Positions 54,122 to 62,932 of a stretch of DNA of 64,000 nt are shown here, piece by piece; the first letter of the stretch is position 1; the number at the start of each line of letters is the position of its first letter. The stretch lies in assembly GCF_900176005.1 (NCBI RefSeq), contig NZ_LT838272.1, positions 2,561,587-2,625,586 on the forward strand, in the 5' to 3' direction. The translations under genes and the position numbers were made by a program. The notes beneath the pieces are model-generated. The model was given only the letters and a program-made list of their open reading frames with translations, did not search any database and was not told the origin of the DNA. This DNA comes from Thermanaeromonas toyohensis ToBE (GTDB lineage: Bacteria > Bacillota > DSM-521 > Neomoorellales > Neomoorellaceae).

Positions 54122-56545
54122 TCACTCCTGCCTGAGTACCGCCCCCACACGCCGGCCTAGCTCCTTCTCTATCTCTTGCATAATGCTATTTACCTCTACG
54201 TCTGTGAGGGTCCGGTCTTCACGCTGGAAGCTTAGGGTAAAAGCAAGGCTTTTCTTACCTTCTCCTATCTGTTGTCCGCGGTAAAGGTCGAAGAGCCGGC
54301 ACTCCTTTAAATAAGGACCTGCGGCGGCTAAAATAACCTCTCGCACCTTTTCAGAAGGAACCTCTTCGGATACCACCACCGCCAAATCTCTCTCTACAGC
54401 CGGAAACTTCGGAAGCGGCTGGTACGCGGGTATCCCCCCGGCCAACTCCATTAAGATTTCCCAATCTAACTCAAAAATGTAAGCTCGGGCAGGTAAATCA
54501 AAAGCACTTAGCACGTCGGGGTGCAACTCACCAGCAAAGCCTATTGCGTCCCTATAAACCCAGATCTCTGCGCTCCGGCCAGGATGAAGGAAGGGATAAG
54601 CTGTGGTGGGTTCCCACCGTACCTTAGGTACACGCACCCGTTCTAGAATCTCCTCTACCACACCTTTTAGGTAATAGAAATCCATTTCCACCGGTGGCCA
54701 GTCCCAACCTCTTTCCCGGGTTCCCATGACAAGTCCGGCGAGCCGCAAGGGCTCCTGGGGCAATTCATTCCCTTGGGGTATGAAGACCCGTCCTAGCTCG
54801 AAAATAGCCACCGGCATAACCCGACGGTTAGCGTTGCGGGCCGCTACCTCTAGGAGTCCCGGTAGCAACGTAGTCCTTAAAATGCTCTGCTCTTCCCGTA
54901 AGGGATTCTGTAACACTACGGTTCTACGCCACTTGTGGCCGGGGGGGAGCCGTAATATATCCCAAATTTTGGGGTTTATAAAGCTATAAGTTATCACCTG
55001 GGTAAGGCCGCAAGCTACAGCAGCTTCCTGGCCAGCTTCCTCCCATACCTGGCGCCGGGATTTTTTTTCACCTGGTACTACACCAGGGGGTATGGTGATG
55101 GGAATACGATCGTACCCATAAAGCCTGGCCACTTCTTCCACCAAATCAATCTCCTGGGTTAGGTCACCGCGGGTGGAAGGCACCTCCACCTGCCAGGTAT
55201 CCGGGCTCTTTTCTTTTACCTTAAGCTTAAGACGCTCTAGTATCTCCTTAATTTCTTCCCTGGAGAGCTCAGTACCTAAGAAATAATTTACCCTCTCTGG
55301 CCGGAACCGGATAGTCACCGGGCTCTTGCGGGCCACATAACAATCCAGCCGCCCATGGGCAATGCTACCCCCGGCCAGCTTCTGCATAAGCTCTGCTGCC
55401 CGGTCAGCAGCCCGGGGGGCTCCTTCTATGTTTACACTTCGCTCAAACCGCAAGGAGGCCTCCGAACGTAAAGAGAGATAGCGTGAAGCTCTTCTAATGG
55501 CTACTCCATCGAAGTGGGCAGACTCAATCAAAATATTCCTGGTTTGCCTGGTAACCTCTGTTTCTAATCCGCCCATTACCCCTGCCACAGCTACAGCCCG
55601 TTCTTTATCAGCGATGACTAACAAATTCTCTTCCAGAACTCGTTCCTGCCCATCTAAGGTTACTATCTTTTCTCCCCTTTTTGCCCGGCGCACGATAATC
55701 TTTTTCCCTTTAAGCAAATCGTAGTCGAAGGCGTGCAGGGGTTGGCCCATCTCCAGCATTACATAGTTAGTGATATCGACAATATTATTGATAGGCCGCA
55801 TCCCACAGGCCCGCAGCCTGGCCTGCATCCAGCCAGGGGAAGGCCCTATAGTAACATTTCTCACCACCCGGGCCACGTAGCGGCCACACATATCAGGAGC
55901 TTCAATTTCTATACTTGCGAGTTCTACTACCGGAGGGTTTTCTTCCCTAAGATCCACATTAGGCTCCTTCACTGGAGCACCTGTAAGAGCAGCTACCTCA
56001 CGTGCAACACCTAAGATGCTTAAGCAATCCGCCCGGTTAGTAGTAACCTCTAGCTCAAGGACTATCTCTTCCAGTCCTAGCACTCGGGCTACGTCCTGCC
56101 CCAAGGGTGCATCCGGAGGCAAAGTAATAATACCCTCCCGGTCTTCAGGCGCTACAAGGCTCGTATCCAGCCCTAGCTCCTGGGCTGAACATAACATACC
56201 AAAGGAATCCACACCCCGGAAAGTAGCCCGGCGTATCTCCCGGCCTCCCGGTAGCCTGGCCCCCTCCAGGGCTACTGCCACCCACTGGCCCACAGCCATA
56301 TTGGGAGCTCCAGATACCACCTGAAGGTACTTGCCGCCTACATCCACTTGGCAAACCTTTAAGTGATCAGCATGGGGGTGTTCCTCAATGGCTATTATTT
56401 TTCCTGCTACTACTCCGCTAAAACCAGGATGTAAGTTGATTATATTTTCCACAGGAAGGCCAGCCATGGTAAGCTTTTGAGCTAGCTCCTCGGGCGAAAG
56501 TTCTATCTCCACATATTCCTTTAACCAGCTATAAGGTACTCGCAA
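54122..56545 (-). CDS. pheT: Phenylalanyl-tRNA synthetase beta subunit
   Basis: Beta subunit of the PheRS tetramer. It begins RVPYSWLKEYVEIELSPEELA. There is a tRNA-binding EMAP-like domain (about 40-155), B3/4 editing domain, B5 domain (LSREEIKEILERLKLKV), and a C-terminal FDX-ACB domain (AVVVSEEVPSEKVREVI). The frame reaches 56557; GAGGTGG before TTG 56545 gives the classic start. Stands after pheS with 44 bp. Confidence 0.95.
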   Translation of the reverse strand: MRVPYSWLKEYVEIELSPEELAQKLTMAGLPVENIINLHPGFSGVVAGKIIAIEEHPHADHLKVCQVDVGGKYLQVVSGAPNMAVGQWVAVALEGARLPGGREIRRATFRGVDSFGMLCSAQELGLDTSLVAPEDREGIITLPPDAPLGQDVARVLGLEEIVLELEVTTNRADCLSILGVAREVAALTGAPVKEPNVDLREENPPVVELASIEIEAPDMCGRYVARVVRNVTIGPSPGWMQARLRACGMRPINNIVDITNYVMLEMGQPLHAFDYDLLKGKKIIVRRAKRGEKIVTLDGQERVLEENLLVIADKERAVAVAGVMGGLETEVTRQTRNILIESAHFDGVAIRRASRYLSLRSEASLRFERSVNIEGAPRAADRAAELMQKLAGGSIAHGRLDCYVARKSPVTIRFRPERVNYFLGTELSREEIKEILERLKLKVKEKSPDTWQVEVPSTRGDLTQEIDLVEEVARLYGYDRIPITIPPGVVPGEKKSRRQVWEEAGQEAAVACGLTQVITYSFINPKIWDILRLPPGHKWRRTVVLQNPLREEQSILRTTLLPGLLEVAARNANRRVMPVAIFELGRVFIPQGNELPQEPLRLAGLVMGTRERGWDWPPVEMDFYYLKGVVEEILERVRVPKVRWEPTTAYPFLHPGRSAEIWVYRDAIGFAGELHPDVLSAFDLPARAYIFELDWEILMELAGGIPAYQPLPKFPAVERDLAVVVSEEVPSEKVREVILAAAGPYLKECRLFDLYRGQQIGEGKKSLAFTLSFQREDRTLTDVEVNSIMQEIEKELGRRVGAVLRQE

Positions 56546-56589
56546 TTCGCATACCACCTCATCTTTTTACAAAAACTCTTCTGTTGAAA

Positions 56590-57618
56590 CTAAAATTGCC
56601 GTAAAAACCGTAGATCATTTTCAAAAAACAGCCGCAAATCATCAATACCATACTTTAACATAGCCACCCTCTCTACCCCTAGCCCAAAAGCGAAGCCGCT
56701 AACCTCCTCTGGGTTATATCCTGCCATCTCTAAAACCTTGGGGTGTACCAGGCCGCTACCTAAGATCTCCAGCCACCCGCTCTGCTTACAAACGCGGCAA
56801 CCTTCTCCCTGGCAGATAACGCAGGAAATATCCACCTCGGCGCTGGGCTCTGTAAAAGGGAAATAGCTGGGGCGGAAACGCACACCTACATCTTGACCAA
56901 ACATCTGGCGTAAGAAAGTCATTAAGGTTCCTTTAAGGTCTCCGAAGGTGACCCTTTTATCCACCACTAGGCCCTCTACCTGGTGGAACATGGGTGAATG
57001 GGTAGCATCGTCATCTCGCCGGTAAACCTTCCCGGGAGCTATAATGCGGATAGGAAGGCGCGGCCGCATGGCTTCCATAACCCGGATTTGAACTGGAGAA
57101 GTATGGGTACGTAGCAAAACCGTAGAGGTGATATAGAAGGAATCCTGCATGTCCCGGGCCGGATGCTCCGGAGGTAAATTTAAAGCAGTGAAGTTGTAGT
57201 AATCAGTCTCTACCTCCGGCCCTTCAGCCACGGCAAAACCTAGTCCAATAAAGATATTTTTAATTTCCTCCAGGACCAAGTGGATGGGATGGTAATATCC
57301 CCGCGGTAAAGGCCGTCCGGGCAAAGTTACATCTAGTTTTTCTTCCCGCAGGCGGCGCTCCTTTTCCTCCCGGGCTAAGGTCTCCCGGGTCCGCCTTAAG
57401 GCTTCTTCTAGTTCTTCCCTGACCTTATTAGCTAGCTGTCCCACCCGCGGCCGCTCTTCAGGTGGGAGCTTTCCCATACCGCGTAAAACCTGGGTGAGCT
57501 CCCCCTTTTTGCCTAAGTACTTTATCCTTAAACCTTCCCATCCTTCTAAATCCTTAACTTGAGCAAGCTCTCTCAATGCCCTTTCCTTTAAGGACTTTAA
57601 AGCCTCTAAGGTTTCCAA
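56590..57618 (-). CDS. pheS: Phenylalanyl-tRNA synthetase alpha subunit
   Basis: Class II synthetase alpha subunit of 342 residues: an N-terminal coiled coil (about 1-90), motif 2 [27 protein letters not shown], motif 3 [22 protein letters not shown] start with GGGGTG 10 bases upstream. A terminator lies between it and the YqzL gene. T-box motifs are not present. Confidence 0.95.
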   Translation of the reverse strand: METLEALKSLKERALRELAQVKDLEGWEGLRIKYLGKKGELTQVLRGMGKLPPEERPRVGQLANKVREELEEALRRTRETLAREEKERRLREEKLDVTLPGRPLPRGYYHPIHLVLEEIKNIFIGLGFAVAEGPEVETDYYNFTALNLPPEHPARDMQDSFYITSTVLLRTHTSPVQIRVMEAMRPRLPIRIIAPGKVYRRDDDATHSPMFHQVEGLVVDKRVTFGDLKGTLMTFLRQMFGQDVGVRFRPSYFPFTEPSAEVDISCVICQGEGCRVCKQSGWLEILGSGLVHPKVLEMAGYNPEEVSGFAFGLGVERVAMLKYGIDDLRLFFENDLRFLRQF

Positions 57619-57633
57619 TCCATTTTCACCCCA

Positions 57634-57664
57634 TAAAAAAAGCCCTCGCCCCCTTGGGACGAAG
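57634..57664 (-). terminator. Intrinsic terminator between yqzL and pheS
   Basis: Minus strand TCGTCCC pairs with GGGGCGA, then GGGC and seven T. It lies only 16 bases before pheS, so it may attenuate pheST or simply end the yqzL transcript. Confidence 0.75.
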
Positions 57665-57686
57665 ACTTCTATTATTTAATAGCATA

Positions 57687-57779
57687 TCACTGCAGGGCCA
57701 GCCTGCGGTAGATGATGTAGGCCGCTATGGAGCCTGTCATCTCAAAAAGCCGCCAGAAAAACTCCGCAGGCAGGAACAC
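57687..57779 (-). CDS. yqzL: YqzL-family small protein (30 residues)
   Basis: A 30-residue GTG-started frame with the sequence AEFFWRLFEMTGSIAAYIIY at residues 5-24, the diagnostic YqzL core (FFWKxFExTGSIxAYLxY). Too short for usual ORF length limits. GGGAAAGG lies about 10 bases upstream in a 7-bp hairpin (CACAACC / GGTTGTG) that could hide the RBS. A TATAAT promoter is at 57836-57841. Upstream of pheS. The family function is unknown. Confidence 0.8.
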   Translation of the reverse strand: MFLPAEFFWRLFEMTGSIAAYIIYRRLALQ

Positions 57780-57835
57780 AGTATCACAACCTTTCCCAAG
57801 GGTTGTGTACCTGGTATAAGGCTAACCCAAAATAG

Positions 57836-57844
57836 ATTATAGCA
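57836..57844 (-). promoter_or_regulatory. Extended -10 promoter for yqzL-pheS
   Basis: Minus strand TGCTATAAT (-10 hexamer at 57836-57841). The -35 region (TAGCCA at about 57860) is poor; the extended element compensates. Confidence 0.5.
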
Positions 57845-57861
57845 TAGGAGCCATCCCTTGG

Positions 57862-59196
57862 CTAGCCTAAAATCACCTGCTCCTCGGGAAGGTGAACATT
57901 AACTTTAGCCTGTTTATGCCAAATAGCCATAGCTAGGCTTAAAGGCCCTACCCGGCCAGCGAACATAGTAAAGATTATCAACCACCGGCCTATAGGGCTA
58001 AGCTCCGGGGTAATACCCGTGCTAAGACCCACGGTACCGAAGGCCGAGGTTACTTCATATAACACGGGCAAGAAACCTTTCCCTTCAGTTATCAAAAGTA
58101 TAAAGGTAACGGCATTGACCAAAGCGAAGGAAATAGCTGCTATGCTAAGGGCCTTAAAAACCCTAAACCAGCTGATCTGCCGACCACCAAAATCTACCTC
58201 CTGCCTTCCCCGCACTATAGTGACTACGGCCAGCACTAACACCGCAAAGGTAACCGTCTTTATACCGCCACCGGTTCCTGCGGGAGAGGCCCCGATAAAC
58301 ATAAGGATTACCTGCAAGTACTGGGTAGCAGGTTCTAACCCGGCAATATCAATGGTATTGAATCCGGCGGTCCTGGGGGTTACAGCCTGGAAATAGGCCG
58401 CCAGTATCTTCACGGGTAAGGTTAGAGGATGAAGTGTCCGGGGATTATCCCATTCTACAATCAGGATCAAGGCGGTACCCACTATAATAAGAGATGCCGT
58501 GGTAAGGAGCACCAGTTTGCTATGTAAGCTCAGACGGGATAACTTTTTAGTCCTTACTACGTCCATGAGAACTGGGAAGCCGAGACCACCTAGAACAAGG
58601 AGGGTAGCCACGGTCAGACTCACTACAGGGTCCCCGACATAATGGGTTAAGCTCGTGAACTCGCCGAACTCCTTTCCTAAAACATCAAAACCTGCGTTGT
58701 TAAAAGCAGAGATAGCATGGAACAAGCCGTAATATAATCCTTTTTTCCAACCAAAATCTAGGGTAAACCTGGCCGCCAAAATCAGTATACCTAGGCTCTC
58801 AATAATTGCCGTAATAAAAATAACCCTTCGAGCAAGGTCTACTACTCCGCCTAAAGTTTCTCTATTTAAAGCTTCCTGGAGGAGTAACCTCTCTCGTAAG
58901 GAGATCCTCTTACGTACTACTAAAGCCAAAAAGGTGGCCACGCTCATCCATCCCAAGCCGCCTATCTGAATCAGCAACAAAATAATCATCTGCCCAAAGG
59001 AGGACCAATAAGTCCCTGTATCCACTACCACCAGGCCAGTCACGCACACAGCCGAAGTAGCTGTAAATAAAGCGGTTAAAAAGTCCGTCCAGATACCAGA
59101 AGCAGAAGAAATAGGGAGCATCAAAAAAAGAGCACCAGTCAAGATCAGCCCTGCAAAACCTAGGACCACCACTTGAGTAGGGTTGAGGCGCAGCAT
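57862..59196 (-). CDS. ktrB: KtrB/TrkH-family potassium transporter
   Basis: 444-residue membrane protein with four repeats of pore helices; selectivity motifs TSAVCVTGL, FNNAGFD, VTPRTAGFNT and GTVGLSTG are visible. Works with a KtrA RCK ring, here encoded two genes upstream. ATG start (MLRLNPTQVVVLGF). The gene order ktrA-rRNA methyltransferase-ktrB on the minus strand separates the two K+ uptake genes. Confidence 0.94.
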   Translation of the reverse strand: MLRLNPTQVVVLGFAGLILTGALFLMLPISSASGIWTDFLTALFTATSAVCVTGLVVVDTGTYWSSFGQMIILLLIQIGGLGWMSVATFLALVVRKRISLRERLLLQEALNRETLGGVVDLARRVIFITAIIESLGILILAARFTLDFGWKKGLYYGLFHAISAFNNAGFDVLGKEFGEFTSLTHYVGDPVVSLTVATLLVLGGLGFPVLMDVVRTKKLSRLSLHSKLVLLTTASLIIVGTALILIVEWDNPRTLHPLTLPVKILAAYFQAVTPRTAGFNTIDIAGLEPATQYLQVILMFIGASPAGTGGGIKTVTFAVLVLAVVTIVRGRQEVDFGGRQISWFRVFKALSIAAISFALVNAVTFILLITEGKGFLPVLYEVTSAFGTVGLSTGITPELSPIGRWLIIFTMFAGRVGPLSLAMAIWHKQAKVNVHLPEEQVILG

Positions 59197-59216
59197 AAAC
59201 CTATAAGGTTAACCTC

Positions 59217-59987
59217 CTAAACCGTACCCAAATTGTAACGCTGGCGGGCGGCCTCATATAATAAAAGGCTTGCCGCCACAGCCACATTTAGAGACTCTAC
59301 AGGCCCCCAGAGGGGGATTTTAACCCGCGCATAAGCTTGAGCTAAGATTTCTGGGCTGGGACCGCGGTTTTCGTTTCCCACTACCAAAGCCAGGCTACCC
59401 CTATAATCACATTCGTGATAGAAAACCTCACCGGCTACGTGCCCCACTATGATTTTAGCCCGGCCTTCCAGGTGCTTTACAACTTCTCCTGGCCCTAGCC
59501 CAGTAACTACGGGCAAGTAAAAAAGGGCGCCCATAGCTGCGCGTACTGCTTTTTCATTATAAGGATCCACAGTTCCAGTAGTCAAAAGGGCCCCTGTACA
59601 TCTAGCGGCAGCCGCTGTACGCAGCATAGTCCCCAAATTGCCAGGATCCTGTACGCCATCAGCCACCAATAAAAAAACCTCCTGGTTAGCCAGCAGGCTC
59701 TCCAAATTGATTTTATGTTGCCGGGCGATGGCCAGAATCCCCGGTGGTGTAACTGTAGCAGCTGCCCGGTTGAGCTCCGGACTAGGTACTTCCAGGCACC
59801 GGTAACCAGCCCGGGCTAACCGCTTTAAAAGCTTCGTATGCTCGGAGGAAGCAGCAAACTCCCTATCATACAATACTACCTCTAGCTCCGCTTCCGATTG
59901 TAAAGCTTCAAGGACCAAGTGCTCCCCTTCCAGGAGGTAAAGCCCTGTTTTTTCCCGCCGGGAACGTCGTTTTAGGGAGTGCGCCAA
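59217..59987 (-). CDS. SpoU/TrmH-family RNA 2'-O-methyltransferase
   Basis: 256 residues: N-terminal L30e-like RNA-binding domain, then the SPOUT knot with VADGVQDPGNLGTMLRTAAA, GNENRGPSPEI, IPLWGPVESLNVAVAAS. It methylates 23S rRNA or tRNA. The TTG at 59987 has no SD and would cut off conserved N-terminal residues; frame upstream reads ITPDKYLKLAHSLKRR, starting from an ATA at 60011 overlapping ktrA's stop as ATAA. See findings. Confidence 0.9.
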   Translation of the reverse strand: MAHSLKRRSRREKTGLYLLEGEHLVLEALQSEAELEVVLYDREFAASSEHTKLLKRLARAGYRCLEVPSPELNRAAATVTPPGILAIARQHKINLESLLANQEVFLLVADGVQDPGNLGTMLRTAAAARCTGALLTTGTVDPYNEKAVRAAMGALFYLPVVTGLGPGEVVKHLEGRAKIIVGHVAGEVFYHECDYRGSLALVVGNENRGPSPEILAQAYARVKIPLWGPVESLNVAVAASLLLYEAARQRYNLGTV

Positions 59988-60007
59988 CTTTAAATACTTA
60001 TCGGGAG

Positions 60008-60658
60008 TTATTCTCTCTCCTCCAATCGTTCTAGGACTTTGGTGGGACCGATGAGGACTAATATATCGCCCTCCCTTACCACGTCCTCCGCACCTGGGGC
60101 TACCACAATATTATCCCCATGTTTAATGGCCACCACCATAATACCGTGTCTAGCCCTTAAATTAAGCTGGCCTAAAGTCTTTCCCGCCAGCCGGTGGGAA
60201 GCAGCGATCTCCACAATGCTATAATCAGGTGAAAGGTCTATATGTTCCAATACATTCCCAGCTGCCAAGGTACGGGCCACCCGCACCCCCATATCCCGCT
60301 CAGGGAACACTATTTTATCCGCCCCGATCTTGGCCAGGACCTTAGCGTGAAGGTCGTTTAGGGCTTTAGCCACTACGCACTTTACCCCTAGCTCCTTAAC
60401 TATTAAAGTAACGAGAATGTTAGCTTCCACATTCTCCCCGATGGCTACAATAGCTACATCTACGTTCCGGATACCAGCAGCTTTAAGGGCTTCCTCATCC
60501 CGGGCGTCAGCTTGGATGGCGTGGGTGACCTCGTCCATTATAGCTTCTACTTTTTCCGCATCAGAATCAATAGCCAGGACTTGACACCCCATCCTGGCCA
60601 AAGCAGTGGCTACACTAGACCCGAAACGCCCAAGGCCAATAACAGCAAATTGCTTCAT
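60008..60658 (-). CDS. ktrA: KtrA/TrkA-family potassium uptake regulator
   Basis: 216-residue RCK protein: N-terminal Rossmann domain (IGLGRFGSSVATALARMG, acidic D at end of strand 2 VLAIDSD), then TrkA-C (VREGDILVLIGPTKVLERL). It binds ATP/ADP or NAD and gates KtrB. Follows rplT by a few bp and precedes the methyltransferase. Confidence 0.93.
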   Translation of the reverse strand: MKQFAVIGLGRFGSSVATALARMGCQVLAIDSDAEKVEAIMDEVTHAIQADARDEEALKAAGIRNVDVAIVAIGENVEANILVTLIVKELGVKCVVAKALNDLHAKVLAKIGADKIVFPERDMGVRVARTLAAGNVLEHIDLSPDYSIVEIAASHRLAGKTLGQLNLRARHGIMVVAIKHGDNIVVAPGAEDVVREGDILVLIGPTKVLERLEERE

Positions 60659-60663
60659 AGATT

Positions 60664-61029
60664 TTAAACACCAACTCCCAAGTTTTCTTTAGCCACCTCG
60701 ACTAACTGCTTAAAACCTGCAGCATCATGAACAGCCATATCGGCCAACATCTTCCGGTTGATCTCTACTCCAGCCTGCTTTAATCCGTTAATTAGCCGGC
60801 TATAGGTCAACCCGTTTTGCCTGGCCGCAGCGTTAATACGGGCGATCCACAGCTTCCGGAAATCCCCCTTCTTTTTCCGCCGGTGGGCATAAGCATAGGC
60901 CAGCGATTTCATAACCTGCTGGTTAGCTATCCGGAAAAGCTTCGACTTAGCCCCATAATAGCCTTTAGCCAATTTAAGTATTTTCTTATGACGGCGCCGC
61001 TTAGTCACTCCCCGTTTTACTCTAGCCAT
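60664..61029 (-). CDS. rplT: 50S ribosomal protein L20
   Basis: 121 residues, [30 protein letters not shown] opening in two motifs, and the conserved [15 protein letters not shown]. An assembly protein of 23S rRNA; also an autoregulator of this operon by binding leader RNA. Last of infC-rpmI-rplT. Confidence 0.98.
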   Translation of the reverse strand: MARVKRGVTKRRRHKKILKLAKGYYGAKSKLFRIANQQVMKSLAYAYAHRRKKKGDFRKLWIARINAAARQNGLTYSRLINGLKQAGVEINRKMLADMAVHDAAGFKQLVEVAKENLGVGV

Positions 61030-61069
61030 CTAATTTGTCTTCCCTCCTTTACCTATCGTTACCTCGGCT

Positions 61070-61279
61070 TCAAGCATAAGGCAAGAGCCTCGCGATGCGC
61101 CGGTGATCCGCCCCTGAAACTATAGCTGGCTTACTCAAGCGCCGCTTCCTTTTAGCCGTTTTACCGGTTAAAAGATGGCTCTTCCCTGCCCGGGAATGCT
61201 TAATTTTCCCCCTGGCCGTTACGCGGAAACGCTTAGCGGCTCCCCGGTGGGTTTTCATTTTAGGCACAGTAAAATCCAC
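61070..61279 (-). CDS. rpmI: 50S ribosomal protein L35
   Basis: 69-residue basic protein with [20 protein letters not shown] and [15 protein letters not shown]. One extra residue context before PKMK ([10 protein letters not shown]), so the true start may be a few codons in. Between infC and rplT as in most bacteria. Confidence 0.97.
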   Translation of the reverse strand: MDFTVPKMKTHRGAAKRFRVTARGKIKHSRAGKSHLLTGKTAKRKRRLSKPAIVSGADHRRIARLLPYA

Positions 61280-61287
61280 CCCTTGGA

Positions 61288-61800
61288 CTAATTTTTAGGC
61301 GCCAAGATCATAACCATGTTACGTCCCTCCAGCTTAGGCGGCCTTTCTACAGAGGCTCTCTCTGCCACTTCCTCAGCTAGGCGCCAGCATAGCTTTTCGC
61401 CCAGCTCGGCATGGGAAATCTCCCGGCCACGGAACATAACTGTAACTTTAACCTTATCTCCATCTTCTAAAAAGCGGAGGGTATTGCGCGCCTTTACCTT
61501 AAAATCATGCTCCTCAATTCCGGGCCGTAGCTTTATCTCCTTGATATCGACCGTGCGCTGCTTCTTCCTGGCTTCCCGCTCGCGCTTGCTCTGTTCATAT
61601 TTATATTTCCCAAAATCCATAATACGGCAAACCGGCGGGCGAGCCTGGGGAGCCACTTCCACCAGATCTAATCCTTGCTCCTGAGCTATACGCAGCGCCT
61701 CTCTCAAAGGCATAATACCAAGTTGTTGGCCATCAGTACCTACCAAGCGCACTTCCCGAGCCCGGATCTCTGCATTAACCCTCCAGTCCTTGCTTATAAT
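61288..61800 (-). CDS. infC: Translation initiation factor IF-3 (AUU start)
   Basis: IF-3 discriminates initiator tRNA and blocks 50S joining. N-domain [19 protein letters not shown] and C-domain [22 protein letters not shown] are clear. The longest ATG/GTG/TTG frame starts at GTG 61752 and misses the first 16 residues (VNAEIRARE-type N-terminus). Continuing upstream gives ATT at 61800, 6 bases after a perfect AGGAGG, the known rare start of infC. Confidence 0.93.
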   Translation of the reverse strand: MISKDWRVNAEIRAREVRLVGTDGQQLGIMPLREALRIAQEQGLDLVEVAPQARPPVCRIMDFGKYKYEQSKREREARKKQRTVDIKEIKLRPGIEEHDFKVKARNTLRFLEDGDKVKVTVMFRGREISHAELGEKLCWRLAEEVAERASVERPPKLEGRNMVMILAPKN

Positions 61801-61831
61801 TCGTCACCTCCTGTAGAAATTGCCGCCTAGC

Positions 61832-61861
61832 CAAAAAGAAAGCGGGGTTATCCACCCGCTT
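61832..61861 (-). terminator. Attenuator-like terminator in the infC leader
   Basis: Minus strand AAGCGGG (61855-61861) pairs with CCCGCTT (61840-61846), then a T-rich stretch. It lies ahead of infC in an ~80-base leader, as in L20-controlled leaders of Firmicutes. Confidence 0.6.
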
Positions 61862-61885
61862 CGGATGGCTTTTCCTTCCGGGGGT

Positions 61886-61915
61886 AGTATAGCACAAGGC
61901 CCGAAGTACCGTCAA
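61886..61915 (-). promoter_or_regulatory. Promoter of infC-rpmI-rplT
   Basis: Minus strand TTGACG (61910-61915), 18-base spacer, TATACT (61886-61891) with TG one base upstream. Its -35 overlaps the stop of the 6-phosphogluconate dehydrogenase gene. Confidence 0.75.
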
Positions 61916-62817
61916 TATGGTGCTTTCCTTTCTACTTCGTGCCCGCCGAATTCATGCCTTAAGGCTGCCACTACTTTCCCAGCAAAGCTCTCCTCCTGTT
62001 CCGAACGGAACCGTACCATCAAAGCTAAAGAGATCACCGGCACTGGAACCCCCAATCGCAAAGCTTCTTCCACCGTCCACAGGCCCTCACCTGAATGATG
62101 AATAACATCCCTAATATCCTTAAGGTCGCCACTCTTGGACAGGACCCTTTCGGTGAGGTCCATAAGCCAGCCCCGGATAACTGAGCCGTGCCGCCATACC
62201 CGGGCTATAGCAGGAAGGTCTAGTTTAAAAGGGCCTTTAGCCAGGATCTCCATGCCTTCTCCTATGGCCTGCATCATTCCATACTCGATGCCGTTATGCA
62301 CCATCTTTACAAAGTGGCCGCTACCACAGGGACCCGTATGAAGATAACCGCCAGGGGCACTTATATCTTTTAATAAAGGCTCAAGATACTGGAAAAGCTC
62401 TTCCTCCGCGCCTACCATGGCGCATATCCCCCAGCGGGCTCCCTCTATACCACCACTGGTACCTATATCGGCAAAGCGCAAGCCCTGGGCTTTTAAAACT
62501 TCATAACGGCGCAAGGTATCGCGGTAGTAGGAATTACCCCCGTCTACAATAATGTCGCCCTTTGAGAGGAAGGGTATTAGCTGATTTATCACCATATCTA
62601 CTGTTTCTCCTGCCGGTACCATGAGCCAGATTAGCCGGGGAGGGATAAGCTTCTTCACCAACTCCTCAAGGCTATAGACTCCCTTAATACCTTCTCCCTT
62701 AGCCCGATCCACCGTCTCTTTAGTCCGGGCATAACCTATGACTTCATGGCCATGGTCACGCATATTAAGTGCTAAATTGAGCCCCATTTTGCCTAAACCT
62801 ATTAAGCCGACTTGCAC
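61912..62817 (-). CDS. gnd: 6-phosphogluconate dehydrogenase (decarboxylating), short GntZ/YqeC type
   Basis: A 301-residue enzyme with VGLIGLGKMGLNLALNMRDHG (NADP-fold), DGGNSYYRDTLRR and the catalytic GHFVKMVHNGIEYGMMQAIGEG segment. Short, single-domain-C form of ~300 residues. The frame extends to 62889, but AGGAGGT 9 bases before GTG 62817 fixes the start. Confidence 0.9.
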   Translation of the reverse strand: MQVGLIGLGKMGLNLALNMRDHGHEVIGYARTKETVDRAKGEGIKGVYSLEELVKKLIPPRLIWLMVPAGETVDMVINQLIPFLSKGDIIVDGGNSYYRDTLRRYEVLKAQGLRFADIGTSGGIEGARWGICAMVGAEEELFQYLEPLLKDISAPGGYLHTGPCGSGHFVKMVHNGIEYGMMQAIGEGMEILAKGPFKLDLPAIARVWRHGSVIRGWLMDLTERVLSKSGDLKDIRDVIHHSGEGLWTVEEALRLGVPVPVISLALMVRFRSEQEESFAGKVVAALRHEFGGHEVERKAPY

Positions 62818-62932
62818 TTCAAACTTACCTCCTATCTTAATTTGATGATTTCCCTCAAAAGCGAGCAGTAGAAGCTTCTCAGTACCCAAGATTACTATGT
62901 TGAGACATAGATCCCGCCTTAAGGAAGGGCTT

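Noticed and set aside
57619-57690. T-box ahead of pheS suggested by the terminator.
   Set aside because: No AGGGTGG-type T-box sequence and only about 70 bases are available upstream of the terminator before the YqzL gene.
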